A stretch of DNA of 35,523 bases from assembly GCA_964348755.1 (NCBI GenBank), contig CAYGDW010000024.1:1-35523 (forward strand). The letters run 5' to 3'. Below the pieces are notes generated by a model. The model was not told the DNA's origin and did no database searches. It saw only the letters and a program-made list of their open reading frames with translations. Positions 15,846 through 24,200 of this stretch are shown piece by piece. Made by a program: the position numbers and the translations under genes. The first letter of the stretch is position 1. Each line of letters begins with the position of its first letter. The stretch comes from UBA7960 sp964348755. Lineage in GTDB: Bacteria; Bacteroidota; Bacteroidia; Bacteroidales; UBA7960.

Positions 15846-16925
15846 TTAAAACAAATGCCTAAGAGGTACCAGCAACCATTCGAATAGTTTTTGAATTGCG
15901 GGGCGGCGCGTCCAGCGATCAAGGTTAAATGGCTCCGAGTCCTTCTGGGTTTCGTTAAAATGGTTTACCATTTGCCTTACCAGGCTCTTATGCCTGCCGG
16001 CAAGGCAAATCTCATGCATATAACGAAAGCTGCGATAATCGAAATTGGAAGAGCCTATCATAAAAATTTCGCGGTCGGCCAGAAATAGTTTTGCATGCAG
16101 GTTTTGTGGCAGAAAAAAGAAAAACCGAACTCCTTGCCGCGCCAACTCGCCAAGATACTTTGAGGTGAGCAAATCGAGTGCCCCCACATCAGACTTTTTG
16201 GGTATGGTTACACTAACTTTTACGCCGCGGTTTGCAGCATCCATCAATGCTTTGCGCAAACTGCTTCCTGGAAGAAAATATGGCGTTTCAATTATAATTT
16301 CGCGTTTGGCCTTGTAAATAAGCTCCACAAACTTTTTTTTGACTGGCTGATGGGCAAGGGAGGGAACATCTCTGATAATTTCAAAATCATCGAACTTTAC
16401 CTGGCGAGTATAGGCTTGTTTATCGTAAAAATACTTGTTATAAATGCGGAAGTTCTCGAGCACAATGGTTTTGAACTTTTTGGCGATGGGGCCTTTAAGG
16501 CGAAACATCGACTCGCGCCAATTGAACGAGTAGCTTGTAATATTGGCAGAGCCAATATAGGTAATCTGGTCGTCTATAACTAAAATTTTGCGGTGGTTGC
16601 GGCGGTGGCCTTTAGTAAAGCCATCCCAGTTGAAGCGAATTTTCTTGAAGAACTTTACCTCGCCACCTGCATCAATAAGGTTCTGAAAAAAAGCGGTACT
16701 CGAGGCGGCAGCCCATGAGTCGATCAACAGCCTGACTTTTACCCCTTCGCGCTGCTTTTTTATAAGATTATCGCGAAAACGAATGCCAAGCGGATCGTCG
16801 CGAAAACGGTAAATCTCTAAATAAATGAATTGAGTGGCGGCCTTAATATCGTTTAGCATTGCTGTAAAGTACTGCAATGGATCTGAAAACATTTTGATCT
16901 GAATGTCGTTGGCCGGCGAAGTCAT
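15846..16925 (-). CDS. Phospholipase D / cardiolipin synthase family protein
   Basis: A 359-residue protein with two HKD motifs, the catalytic pair of the phospholipase D superfamily: H111-x-K113-x4-D118 in HRKILVIDD and H277-x-K279-x4-D284 in HAKLFLAD, each followed by IGSAN or IGSSNFD. This arrangement is that of cardiolipin synthase (phosphatidyl transfer between two phosphatidylglycerols). Unlike E. coli ClsA it lacks N-terminal membrane helices, so ClsB-like or another phosphatidyl transferase is equally possible. The next minus-strand gene upstream encodes a flippase-like membrane protein, ending 70 bases before, which fits a role in membrane lipids, although this gene also has a good promoter of its own in that gap. 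Confidence 0.86.
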   Translation of the reverse strand: MTSPANDIQIKMFSDPLQYFTAMLNDIKAATQFIYLEIYRFRDDPLGIRFRDNLIKKQREGVKVRLLIDSWAAASSTAFFQNLIDAGGEVKFFKKIRFNWDGFTKGHRRNHRKILVIDDQITYIGSANITSYSFNWRESMFRLKGPIAKKFKTIVLENFRIYNKYFYDKQAYTRQVKFDDFEIIRDVPSLAHQPVKKKFVELIYKAKREIIIETPYFLPGSSLRKALMDAANRGVKVSVTIPKKSDVGALDLLTSKYLGELARQGVRFFFFLPQNLHAKLFLADREIFMIGSSNFDYRSFRYMHEICLAGRHKSLVRQMVNHFNETQKDSEPFNLDRWTRRPAIQKLFEWLLVPLRHLF

Positions 16926-16955
16926 AATAAGGAATTGACCATTGCAAAATCACTT

Positions 16956-16987
16956 CAAATATATCAAACTTAGCAAACAATTTTCAA
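16956..16987 (-). promoter_or_regulatory. Promoter of the phospholipase D family gene
   Basis: On the minus strand TTG (16987-16985), a 21-base spacer and TATATTTG (16963-16956) match the full Bacteroidetes promoter TTG-N19-21-TAnnTTTG. A second overlapping box, TAAGTTTG (16972-16965), is also present. The predicted transcript start leaves a leader of about 25 bases. Confidence 0.55.
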
Positions 16988-16995
16988 CAAAAAGC

Positions 16996-18087
16996 TCAGA
17001 CAGTTTTAAGGGGCGGCTCAAAGGTTTGTTGTGGTTTTGGTTTTGGTGCATAAACCCTTTTGAGCCAGGCGGGTAAAATTATTGCTCCAATGAAAAGGAA
17101 TGGGTAATAGCTAATTATGCGCCACATAAGCCCCATGGCTGGCGAGAGGCCCATCGGGATAAAGTCGCCAAGAAAGCCGCTGAAAGCTATTTCGGCCACC
17201 CCGCTGCCTCCAGGAGTGGGGCTAATAAGCAAAATGACCCACATAACCAGTTGGCGCGCATATATAAGAAGGTGGTCGCCATGACCCACAAAGGCCATAA
17301 TAAGCATATTTACAACCCAGAAACGTGCTGTCCACGAAACAAAAGTGCCGGCAAATGCCTTAATCCAGAAACTGACTGGTTTGCCCTTTAGTTCGCGCGA
17401 AGTAATAATAATCTCGTTGCCTGTTTCGGCAGCTTTGGGGCGCCACCGCCTCAAAAATGGCAAGCGAAAAATATTGAGCAATATCCATTTGGTGCCTCGC
17501 GGGTTAATAAAAACCCCGTAAATTATTGTAGTTGTAAGCACCATTATGAAAATATACCCAATAGCAAAAACACCCTGGGTGCCAAAACGAGTGTTGAACA
17601 TTACATATTCTCCGCCCGAGGTAAACAAATTTTCAGTGCCTACTGTAACAATTAAAACAGGCACCATCAAAATGTAAAACAACTCATCTAAAAATGCGGT
17701 TACCAGCACAATGGCCGTTGTACGGCCCATGCTTATGCCCTCGCGGTGCACTATAAACAGAGCAATGGCCGAGCCACCTATTACCGACGGAGTAACAGCA
17801 GAGGCAAACTCCCATAGCATGATAACATCAAAACTCCGCCTCCACGAAATCTGTCCATCAGTAAGCACCCGCAACCTGTACATATACGCAACTGTGCGAA
17901 CCACCATCAGCAACAACGACATAAACAAGTAAAAATACGAGCGGGAGGTCCATTGTATCTGCCCAAAAGCAGAGGCATCGAAATTGCGAAAAAGCAGAAA
18001 AGCAGCCACCCCAAGGCCCAAAATCATTGGTGCAATTATGCGACGAACCCTGAAAAAATCAAGTATCTTCTTGTGCTGGCTATCCAT
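16996..18087 (-). CDS. UPF0104 / lysylphosphatidylglycerol synthase TM-region family membrane protein
   Basis: A 363-residue integral membrane protein with about eight hydrophobic segments and a short basic N-terminus (MDSQHKKILDFFRVRRI). The family pattern (YbhN/AglD, flippase-like domain of MprF) is seen in TVAYMYRLRVLTDGQISWRRSF, the short motif LWEFASAVTPSVIGGSA and the late loop SPTPGGSGVAEIAFSG. Members are thought to move lipids or lipid-linked compounds across membranes; the substrate here is unknown. It precedes the phospholipase D gene on the same strand and a shared lipid role is inferred from that context only. Confidence 0.85.
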   Translation of the reverse strand: MDSQHKKILDFFRVRRIIAPMILGLGVAAFLLFRNFDASAFGQIQWTSRSYFYLFMSLLLMVVRTVAYMYRLRVLTDGQISWRRSFDVIMLWEFASAVTPSVIGGSAIALFIVHREGISMGRTTAIVLVTAFLDELFYILMVPVLIVTVGTENLFTSGGEYVMFNTRFGTQGVFAIGYIFIMVLTTTIIYGVFINPRGTKWILLNIFRLPFLRRWRPKAAETGNEIIITSRELKGKPVSFWIKAFAGTFVSWTARFWVVNMLIMAFVGHGDHLLIYARQLVMWVILLISPTPGGSGVAEIAFSGFLGDFIPMGLSPAMGLMWRIISYYPFLFIGAIILPAWLKRVYAPKPKPQQTFEPPLKTV

Positions 18088-18174
18088 GCTTGTTATTGAT
18101 GACTTCTCTTAAAGCGGGCAAAAGATTAAAAGGGTGCTAAGTTAAAGACTAAACCCTACCCGGTTCAAAATGTT

Positions 18175-18255
18175 TTTGTTAACAAATTGAAAAAACAAAA
18201 ACCGGTCATTTTGGCGTATAAGATTTGAGGGAGAGTTTATAAAACGGCCAAAATG
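18175..18255. repeat. Palindrome and inverted repeat upstream of the Hsp20 gene
   Basis: The 276-bp gap before Hsp20 holds a perfect 12-base palindrome TTTGTTAACAAA (18175-18186), then arms CATTTTGGC (18207-18215) and GCCAAAATG (18247-18255); the second arm lies inside the near-palindrome CGGCCAAAATGGCCG. The arms could pair in the leader RNA or serve as operator halves. It is not the CIRCE element. Confidence 0.35.
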
Positions 18256-18349
18256 GCCGCAAAACCTTGTTTTATTTAAAAATTCAAATCAGGAACAAGA
18301 TTTGACCACCGATTGAAAACTAATTTTTAGTAACCTTTAAAAAATAATC

Positions 18350-18355
18350 AGGAGG
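18350..18355 (+). promoter_or_regulatory. Strong Shine-Dalgarno site before Hsp20
   Basis: A perfect AGGAGG stands 8 bases before the Hsp20 ATG. Most genes here have weak or no such site, so this marks high translation capacity and fixes the start. Confidence 0.7.
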
Positions 18356-18363
18356 ACTTACCC

Positions 18364-18789
18364 ATGACTATAATTAGATGGCACAACCGCCCACGGCTTT
18401 CGAGCTTAATAGACCAAATGATGGAAAAAGGCTTTAACACTGGTTTTGAAAAAAACTGTGGGTGTGTGCCGGCTACCAACATTCGTGAAGACGAAAACCA
18501 GTTTGAAATACAAATTGCAGCTCCCGGCTTGAAAAAGGAAGACTTTGGATTGCAGATGGAAAATAATGTGCTTTCTGTTTCATACCAAAATAAAGAAGAA
18601 AAAGCAGGTGAAGAAAAGTTTGTTCTTCGAGAATTTGGATTAGAGAGCTTTACACGTTCATTTTCGATGCCAAAAACAGCCGATGCCGAAAACATAAAAG
18701 CCCGATACGACCACGGTGTTTTATACATTGGCGTTCCTAAACTCAACCCCGAATCTGCCCGTCTAAGCCGCAGCATAGAAATTGACTAA
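18364..18789 (+). CDS. Small heat-shock protein, Hsp20/alpha-crystallin family
   Basis: A 141-residue ATP-independent chaperone that holds unfolding proteins. A short N-terminal arm (MTIIRWHNRPRLSSLIDQMM) leads to the alpha-crystallin domain at about 38-130: TNIREDENQFEIQIAAPGL, KKEDFGLQMENNVLSVSY, and the closing GVLYIGVPKL, which carries the conserved G-V-L element. The C-terminal tail is short, with an I-E-I-like end (RSIEID) close to the I-x-I anchoring motif. It is a single gene with a strong ribosome site, an inverted repeat upstream and its own terminator. Confidence 0.93.
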   Translation: MTIIRWHNRPRLSSLIDQMMEKGFNTGFEKNCGCVPATNIREDENQFEIQIAAPGLKKEDFGLQMENNVLSVSYQNKEEKAGEEKFVLREFGLESFTRSFSMPKTADAENIKARYDHGVLYIGVPKLNPESARLSRSIEID

Positions 18790-18811
18790 GCCAGGCAAAT
18801 TGAAGCAAAAC

Positions 18812-18839
18812 GGAGGTCCTTTACGGGCCTCTTTTTTTT
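18812..18839 (+). terminator. Rho-independent terminator after Hsp20
   Basis: GAGGTCC and GGGCCTC form a 7-bp stem with one T-G pair and a 5-base loop, followed by eight T. Confidence 0.8.
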
Positions 18840-18892
18840 GTAGGATGCGCTTAATGTTATCCTTTTCTAAATGACAGCTACAAAGATTTTGT

Positions 18893-18900
18893 TAATTTTG
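18893..18900 (+). promoter_or_regulatory. Candidate -7 promoter box of the ptb-buk operon
   Basis: TAATTTTG matches TAnnTTTG 38 bases before the phosphate butyryltransferase start and after the Hsp20 terminator. The -33 element is not clear. Confidence 0.4.
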
Positions 18901-18937
18901 ATGCCGAACATAATTAAATTTTTATACATAAATCGAT

Positions 18938-19834
18938 ATGATAAAGAAACTTTCAGAACTACATGAAATGGCCCGCACCCACACCAAAAAGCGCTTGGTA
19001 TTGGCTGCTGCCCACGATGAGAATGCCCTTGAGGCAGTTGTAAATGCCAGCAAGCAAGGCATAGTTGAGGCGATATTGGTTGGCGATGAAAAAAAAATGC
19101 AGGCCATTGCTGCCAAACTTGAGCTAAGCCTGGCAAGCTTTAAGGTGGTCGATGAGCCCAATGTTGATCAGGCTGCCGCCATTGCTGTAAAAATGGTAAA
19201 GGAGCGCCAAGTAGATATATTAATGAAGGGAAACCTGGGCACATCCAGTCTTTTAAGGGCTGTATTGAACAAGGAGTGGGGCCTTCGTACGGGCGAACTT
19301 ATTTCGCATCTGGCCCTTTTTGAACTTCCGGCTTACCATAAGGTTATTGGCCTTACCGATGCTGCCATGAACATTGCACCCGACCTCAATGGCAAAGTTT
19401 CGCTTATAAACAATGCGATTGCATATATGCGCAAACTTCACATCACAAACCCCAGGGTAGCTGTGCTTAGTGCAGTAGAAACAGTAAATTCCGACATGAA
19501 AAGCACGCTCGATGCCAGCGCATTGTCAAAGATGGCCGAACGCGGCCAAATTAAAGACTGCATAATTGATGGACCGCTTGCCTTCGACAATGCCATTAGC
19601 AAAAAAAGCGCCGATTATAAGGGCATTAAAAGCCCCGTGGCGGGTGAAGCCGACCTTCTTGTGGCCGACGACATTGAATCAGCAAACGCCCTTTACAAGG
19701 CTTTTATTTACTTTGCAGGGGCAAAGTGCGCTGCCGTTATTTTGGGAGCTTCAGCCCCCATTGTGCTTACCTCAAGGGCCGACTCCGACGAAACAAAACT
19801 AAACAGCATTGCCCTGGCTGCCGCAGTAAATTAA
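18938..19834 (+). CDS. ptb: Phosphate butyryltransferase
   Basis: Converts butyryl-CoA and phosphate to butyryl-phosphate and CoA. It has 298 residues, the normal length for the PTA_PTB family, with DILMKGNLGTSSLLRAVL, the conserved GLTDAAMNIAPD, and the C-terminal SADYKGIKSPVAGEADLLV followed by a region containing YFAGAKCAAVILGASAPIVLTSRAD. The neighbouring butyrate kinase supports butyryl (or branched-chain acyl) phosphate rather than acetyl phosphate as substrate. The kinase starts 28 bases downstream, so they are one operon that makes ATP by substrate-level phosphorylation with release of butyrate or related acids. Confidence 0.92.
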   Translation: MIKKLSELHEMARTHTKKRLVLAAAHDENALEAVVNASKQGIVEAILVGDEKKMQAIAAKLELSLASFKVVDEPNVDQAAAIAVKMVKERQVDILMKGNLGTSSLLRAVLNKEWGLRTGELISHLALFELPAYHKVIGLTDAAMNIAPDLNGKVSLINNAIAYMRKLHITNPRVAVLSAVETVNSDMKSTLDASALSKMAERGQIKDCIIDGPLAFDNAISKKSADYKGIKSPVAGEADLLVADDIESANALYKAFIYFAGAKCAAVILGASAPIVLTSRADSDETKLNSIALAAAVN

Positions 19835-19862
19835 TTAATCAAAATAAAACAGACTTTATTTT

Positions 19863-20939
19863 ATGGACAAAGAACTGATTCTTGCCATTAACCCTGGCTC
19901 AACCTCCACAAAAGTTGCGGTGTTCAGCAATACAAAGGAAATATTCCTCAAAAACATTAAGCACAGTACCGAGGATCTTGCGGGTTTTTTGAAAATTACC
20001 GACGAATATGAGTTCCGCAAGGGCATTATACTAAAAGAACTTGAATTGGCTGGCATTCATATTTCGCAGATTGCCGTGGTGGTTGGCCGTGGCGGATTGG
20101 TTAAGCCCATTCCCTCGGGTGTTTATAAAGTTAACGAGGCCCTTATGGAAGACCTGAAGGTAGGTGTGCTTGGACAGCACGCATCAAACCTTGGGGGTCT
20201 TATTGCCCACGACATTGCCCAATCGTTGCCATCGGCCAGGGCGTATATTGCCGATCCGGTTGTAGTAGATGAGCTCGAGCCTATTGCCCGTATCTCGGGC
20301 CACCCCCTGTTCGAGCGGATTTCGGTATTTCATGCCCTGAATCAGAAAGCCATAGCCCGCCAGCATGCAAAGTCTATTTCGCGCCGCTACGAAGAGCTAA
20401 ACTTAATAATAGCTCACCTTGGAGGCGGCATAAGCGTTGGGGCACATTGCAAAGGCCGGGTTATTGACGTGAATCAGGCCCTGGATGGCGAAGGGCCCTT
20501 TTCGCCCGAAAGGAGTGGCACACTTCCTGTGGGAGCATTGGTAAAATTGTGCTTCAGCGGCAAATATACCGAAGAGGAAATTAAAAAAATGATAACCGGC
20601 AAAGGAGGATATGTGGCATACTTAGGTACCAACGATGCCTACGAAGTAGAAAAGCTTGCAAAAGCCGGAGATGAAAAGGCCCAGCTTATACAGGATGCCA
20701 TGACTTATCAGGTGGCCAAGGAGATAGGCGCCATGTCAACAGTACTAAAGGGCGAAATTGATGCCATACTTCTTACTGGTGGTATAGCCTACGGTAAGCC
20801 GTTTGTTGAAGCAGTATCAGAGCGTGTTAAGCACCTGGGGCCGGTTTTTGTGTATCCTGGCGAAGACGAAATGAGGGCGCTGGCCATGAACGGACTTATG
20901 GTAATCAACAACGAGGTAAAACCCCTTGTGTACAGATAA
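19863..20939 (+). CDS. buk: Butyrate kinase
   Basis: Transfers the phosphoryl group of butyryl-phosphate to ADP, giving ATP and butyrate; the reaction is reversible. It has 358 residues and the acetate/butyrate kinase fold (ASKHA): PHOSPHATE 1 loop NPGSTSTKVAVF, IAHLGGGISVGAH, the QALDGEGPFSPERSGTLP motif typical of butyrate rather than acetate kinases, and LLTGGIAYG near the C-terminus for adenosine binding. It follows ptb closely on the same strand. A branched-chain (isobutyrate, isovalerate) substrate cannot be excluded. Confidence 0.94.
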   Translation: MDKELILAINPGSTSTKVAVFSNTKEIFLKNIKHSTEDLAGFLKITDEYEFRKGIILKELELAGIHISQIAVVVGRGGLVKPIPSGVYKVNEALMEDLKVGVLGQHASNLGGLIAHDIAQSLPSARAYIADPVVVDELEPIARISGHPLFERISVFHALNQKAIARQHAKSISRRYEELNLIIAHLGGGISVGAHCKGRVIDVNQALDGEGPFSPERSGTLPVGALVKLCFSGKYTEEEIKKMITGKGGYVAYLGTNDAYEVEKLAKAGDEKAQLIQDAMTYQVAKEIGAMSTVLKGEIDAILLTGGIAYGKPFVEAVSERVKHLGPVFVYPGEDEMRALAMNGLMVINNEVKPLVYR

Positions 20940-20962
20940 ACAGCGAGGATTTGGGATGTCGC

Positions 20963-21292
20963 TTATTTTTTTGATGGCTCCTTATTCCACCCGGCCTCCG
21001 ATTTCCACCGGGTAAAGAAAACTTTGATAGTGGCCTCGCTCTTCCATTCAGTATAGTAAATAATTATTTCGGCCTCGCTTTTCCATTCGGTAAAATACCA
21101 AATGCCTGAGAGGGGCTTGGCTTCTGTTTTCCACTCACTTACATAGGCTATAACATTGGCTTCGCTCTTCCATTCGGTAGTATAAGCAATATGGGTTGCT
21201 TCGCTCTTCCATTCGGTAACAAATACCTTTTGGGCAGGCAAAGGTGCATTGATTGCCGGCATTAAAAGTGCCAGCACCAGGGCTTTTTTCAT
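20963..21292 (-). CDS. Small secreted protein of six tandem T-E-W-K-S-E-A repeats (DUF6150-like)
   Basis: About 109 residues: signal peptide (MKKALVLALLMPAINAPLPAQ) then six units of about 13 residues, each built on (V/F/Y)-x-(T/S)-E-W-K-(S/T)-E-A followed by a hydrophobic strand ending in Y or F. Unit three has a 3-residue insertion (KPLSGIW) and the last unit reads FTRWKSEAGW. I recall a similar tandem family with YKSDAD units, named DUF6150, of unknown function; the assignment is from memory. ATG 21292 is chosen: AGGTG, overlapping the kinase stop, stands in front as a ribosome site, while the GTG at 21298 is less likely. The gene directly follows the stop of the large histidine kinase, suggesting translational coupling. 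Confidence 0.75.
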   Translation of the reverse strand: MKKALVLALLMPAINAPLPAQKVFVTEWKSEATHIAYTTEWKSEANVIAYVSEWKTEAKPLSGIWYFTEWKSEAEIIIYYTEWKSEATIKVFFTRWKSEAGWNKEPSKK

Positions 21293-21298
21293 ATACAC

Positions 21299-24200
21299 CT
21301 AAATATCAGAATTATATAATGGCAGGGTAAAAGAAAAAGTTGTTCCAATGCCTTCATTCGACACAAAACCAATCTCTCCCCTGTTGTTTTCAATAATGTT
21401 TTTTACCATTGATAGGCCCAAGCCCATGCCGCCGGTTTTTGTAGTAAAGTATGGGCTGAAAATATTGCCCTTTTGCGCTTCCGGAATTCCGCATCCAAAG
21501 TCTATTACATGGCACTTAACAAAAGATTCGCCTTTTTCGCAAACAATGCGAATACGGGCAATATTGTCTTTGTGGTATGCCTGTATTGAGTTTCGAATAA
21601 GGTTGTTGAAAACCCTGAGCAGTTGGTTGCGGTCAGAATAAACCATCAATGGCTCTGTAGCTTCAGGCAAAAGTAGCTCAACTTCAACCCTATCGAGGTC
21701 GTTATACAAATCCAATATCTCAGGTATAAACAGGCGCAGGTTAATTGGACCGTTTTTTCCGGCCGGCATTTTGGCAAAATCTGAAAATTCGCCGGCAATT
21801 AGCGACAGGTTATCGATCTGTTCAACCATGGTTTTGGTAAAACGAGCCAGTCGCTGGTCAAAATCGGGTACGTTTTCTTTCCAGGCCTTTTCGAGGTGCT
21901 GCACACTAAGGCGCATTGGTGTAAGGGGGTTTTTTATTTCATGGGCTACTTGCTTTGCCATTTCGCGCCATGCCGACTCGCGTTCGCTTCGGGCAAGCAA
22001 ATCGGCGCTAATGGCCAGCTCATCAATCATTCGGTTGTATTCTTTTATTAACCTTCCGATTTCGTCATTGCGCGTCCATTCAATCTTATGATCGGTTTTG
22101 CCAAGCTGAAGCCGGGCAATGCTGTCGCGAATCAGTTGAAGGGGCTGGGTAACGTAATTTGAAATAAAAAGAGCCATTACCACTGCAAACACAAGCAATA
22201 GCAGGTTGATATTTACAAAAGCCAGCATGAAATACGATATTTCGTTTCGCAATTCGTTTTGCTTGGCAAAATAAGGAAGGTTAATGTATGCAAGCAGCTC
22301 GTGCCGGTTGTTTCGCAAGGGAACGTAAGCCGAAAGATATTCTAGGTTTCCTATTTTTTCGGTTTGTATAAATTGGCTTTTTTGCTGGGTGCGCAATTGT
22401 GCAAAGGCCACAGGATTCATTTCCGAGCCAACAAGGCCTTCTTCAAAAACCCGGGGTCGGCTTGAGGCAATTAAAAACCCATCGGGGCTAAATATATTAA
22501 TGTCGGTAAAAAACACGTTGTGCAGCTTAAGCAACAGATCTGAAAGAAAATAATAGTATCTGCTGTCGAGGGCATCGAGGCCGGCCATATAATGCTCCAT
22601 TTCTGTAAGCACGCTTTGCGATTTTTCGTTAATTATCGACAGGTTCTTGTTTTGGTAAATATTGACCATAAACCAGGTAGAAGCCCCTCCGATTGTAATT
22701 ACTGAAAGGATAACCAGCCCAATCATAAATGCCTGAACCCTCCGTTTAAAATTTAGCTTAAACCATTCAATCCTCTCCTTGCGGCTTTCGAGCAATGAAA
22801 ATATGATTAACAAAAGGAAAAACAGCAAAAAAAGGTAAGAAAACGGTGCTATGCCTTCAAGAAAAGTTTGTTGTGGGCGGCTAATAATAATCTGGGTGTC
22901 TTCATCCTTGGTGTAAACCAGATGCTGATAATTATCAAAATCGAAAAACACAAACTGCTCTTTAAACTGGCCATACACAGCCAGGTCTATGCTGTATATG
23001 TATGGGCCGAACTTTATAATCAGTTCGCCGTTTTTGTATGTTGCATACGAATAGTTTGCAAGCTCACGGTTTATATCAATCCGGTCGTCAATAAGCAGTT
23101 CTGGAAAGCCCATTCCCCTGGCCACAAATTTTGAATCAAATTCGAGATACACGTGGTATAATGGTATGCCTGCAGTGGTTTCTGATCCGTATATGGGTAT
23201 TTTGGCAATATAGCTGTTGCGGCCGGTATTATTGTCAAGGTAAATAAGGTTGGCGCTCACGGTGGGTTTTCCAAATGTTTTAATGTAATCATCGAAGTAG
23301 GTCGAACAAACGATTTCAATGTTTGCTGGCCTTACCAGTATTACTTCGTTGGGCTGGCATACAGTAACCTGCAGGTCGTATTTGCCCCAGTAATCGTAAA
23401 AATAATGGTGCTGAAGGTATTGATATATGGCGGTTTCATTAAATGGATCTTTTAGCACCAGGTTTTTAAGCTGGTTGTCGTTATACAGGGCTTGCTCCAT
23501 TTCAAAAAACAGGTATTCGGCCACTGGGTCTTGTTCAGAGGCTAACTTTAGGGCAAAGGTTTTTCGTTTTTCCTGGTCTTTTATTGCGTTAAATCGGTAA
23601 AGGGCAAAGGTTGAAATAATGCTGAAAATAAACAACGCAATAATGAGGGGTGTAAATCCCATTCGGGTTAATGCCTGGCTTCGTTCCATCTCAAAAACCA
23701 GGGTAGCGGCACCAAACAGCAACCAAGGTAACAGATTGAAACTACCAAAACATAAGTCGGCGGCCAAAAACACCAGAGCCGAAACTATTAAAACAGACCA
23801 AAAGCTGCGCTTGCTGCCCATAAGGTGGTACACCAAACGGAAGAGCACCATTCCCAAAAAGAAAAAAGAGAAGAAAATACAACCAATAATCAGAAATCCC
23901 ACCATACTATACACATCAAGGCTGAAAATGAAATTTACGTCTAGATTCAATCTTGAGTTTATTACAAGACCACGCATAATGTACAGGGCCATTGTACTAA
24001 GCAGCACAACAAACAAAAACAGAAAGAAAGATACAATAATACGTTTGCTGTGCGATCCGGGCTTGATTTCAAATCCTTTAAGGTGAGAAAAGAAGAAATA
24101 AGAAATAATGCTGAAAAGCAACACATTGATAAATAGATCGCCCAATGAGGGCAGCGCCATGGATGTAGCGTAAAGTGCCGGCGAAAACAACTGTCCGTGG

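Noticed and set aside
21061..21280. Repeated CTTCCATTC DNA pattern as a noncoding repeat array
   Set aside because: The period matches the protein repeat of the minus-strand TEWKSEA gene, so it is coding repetition.
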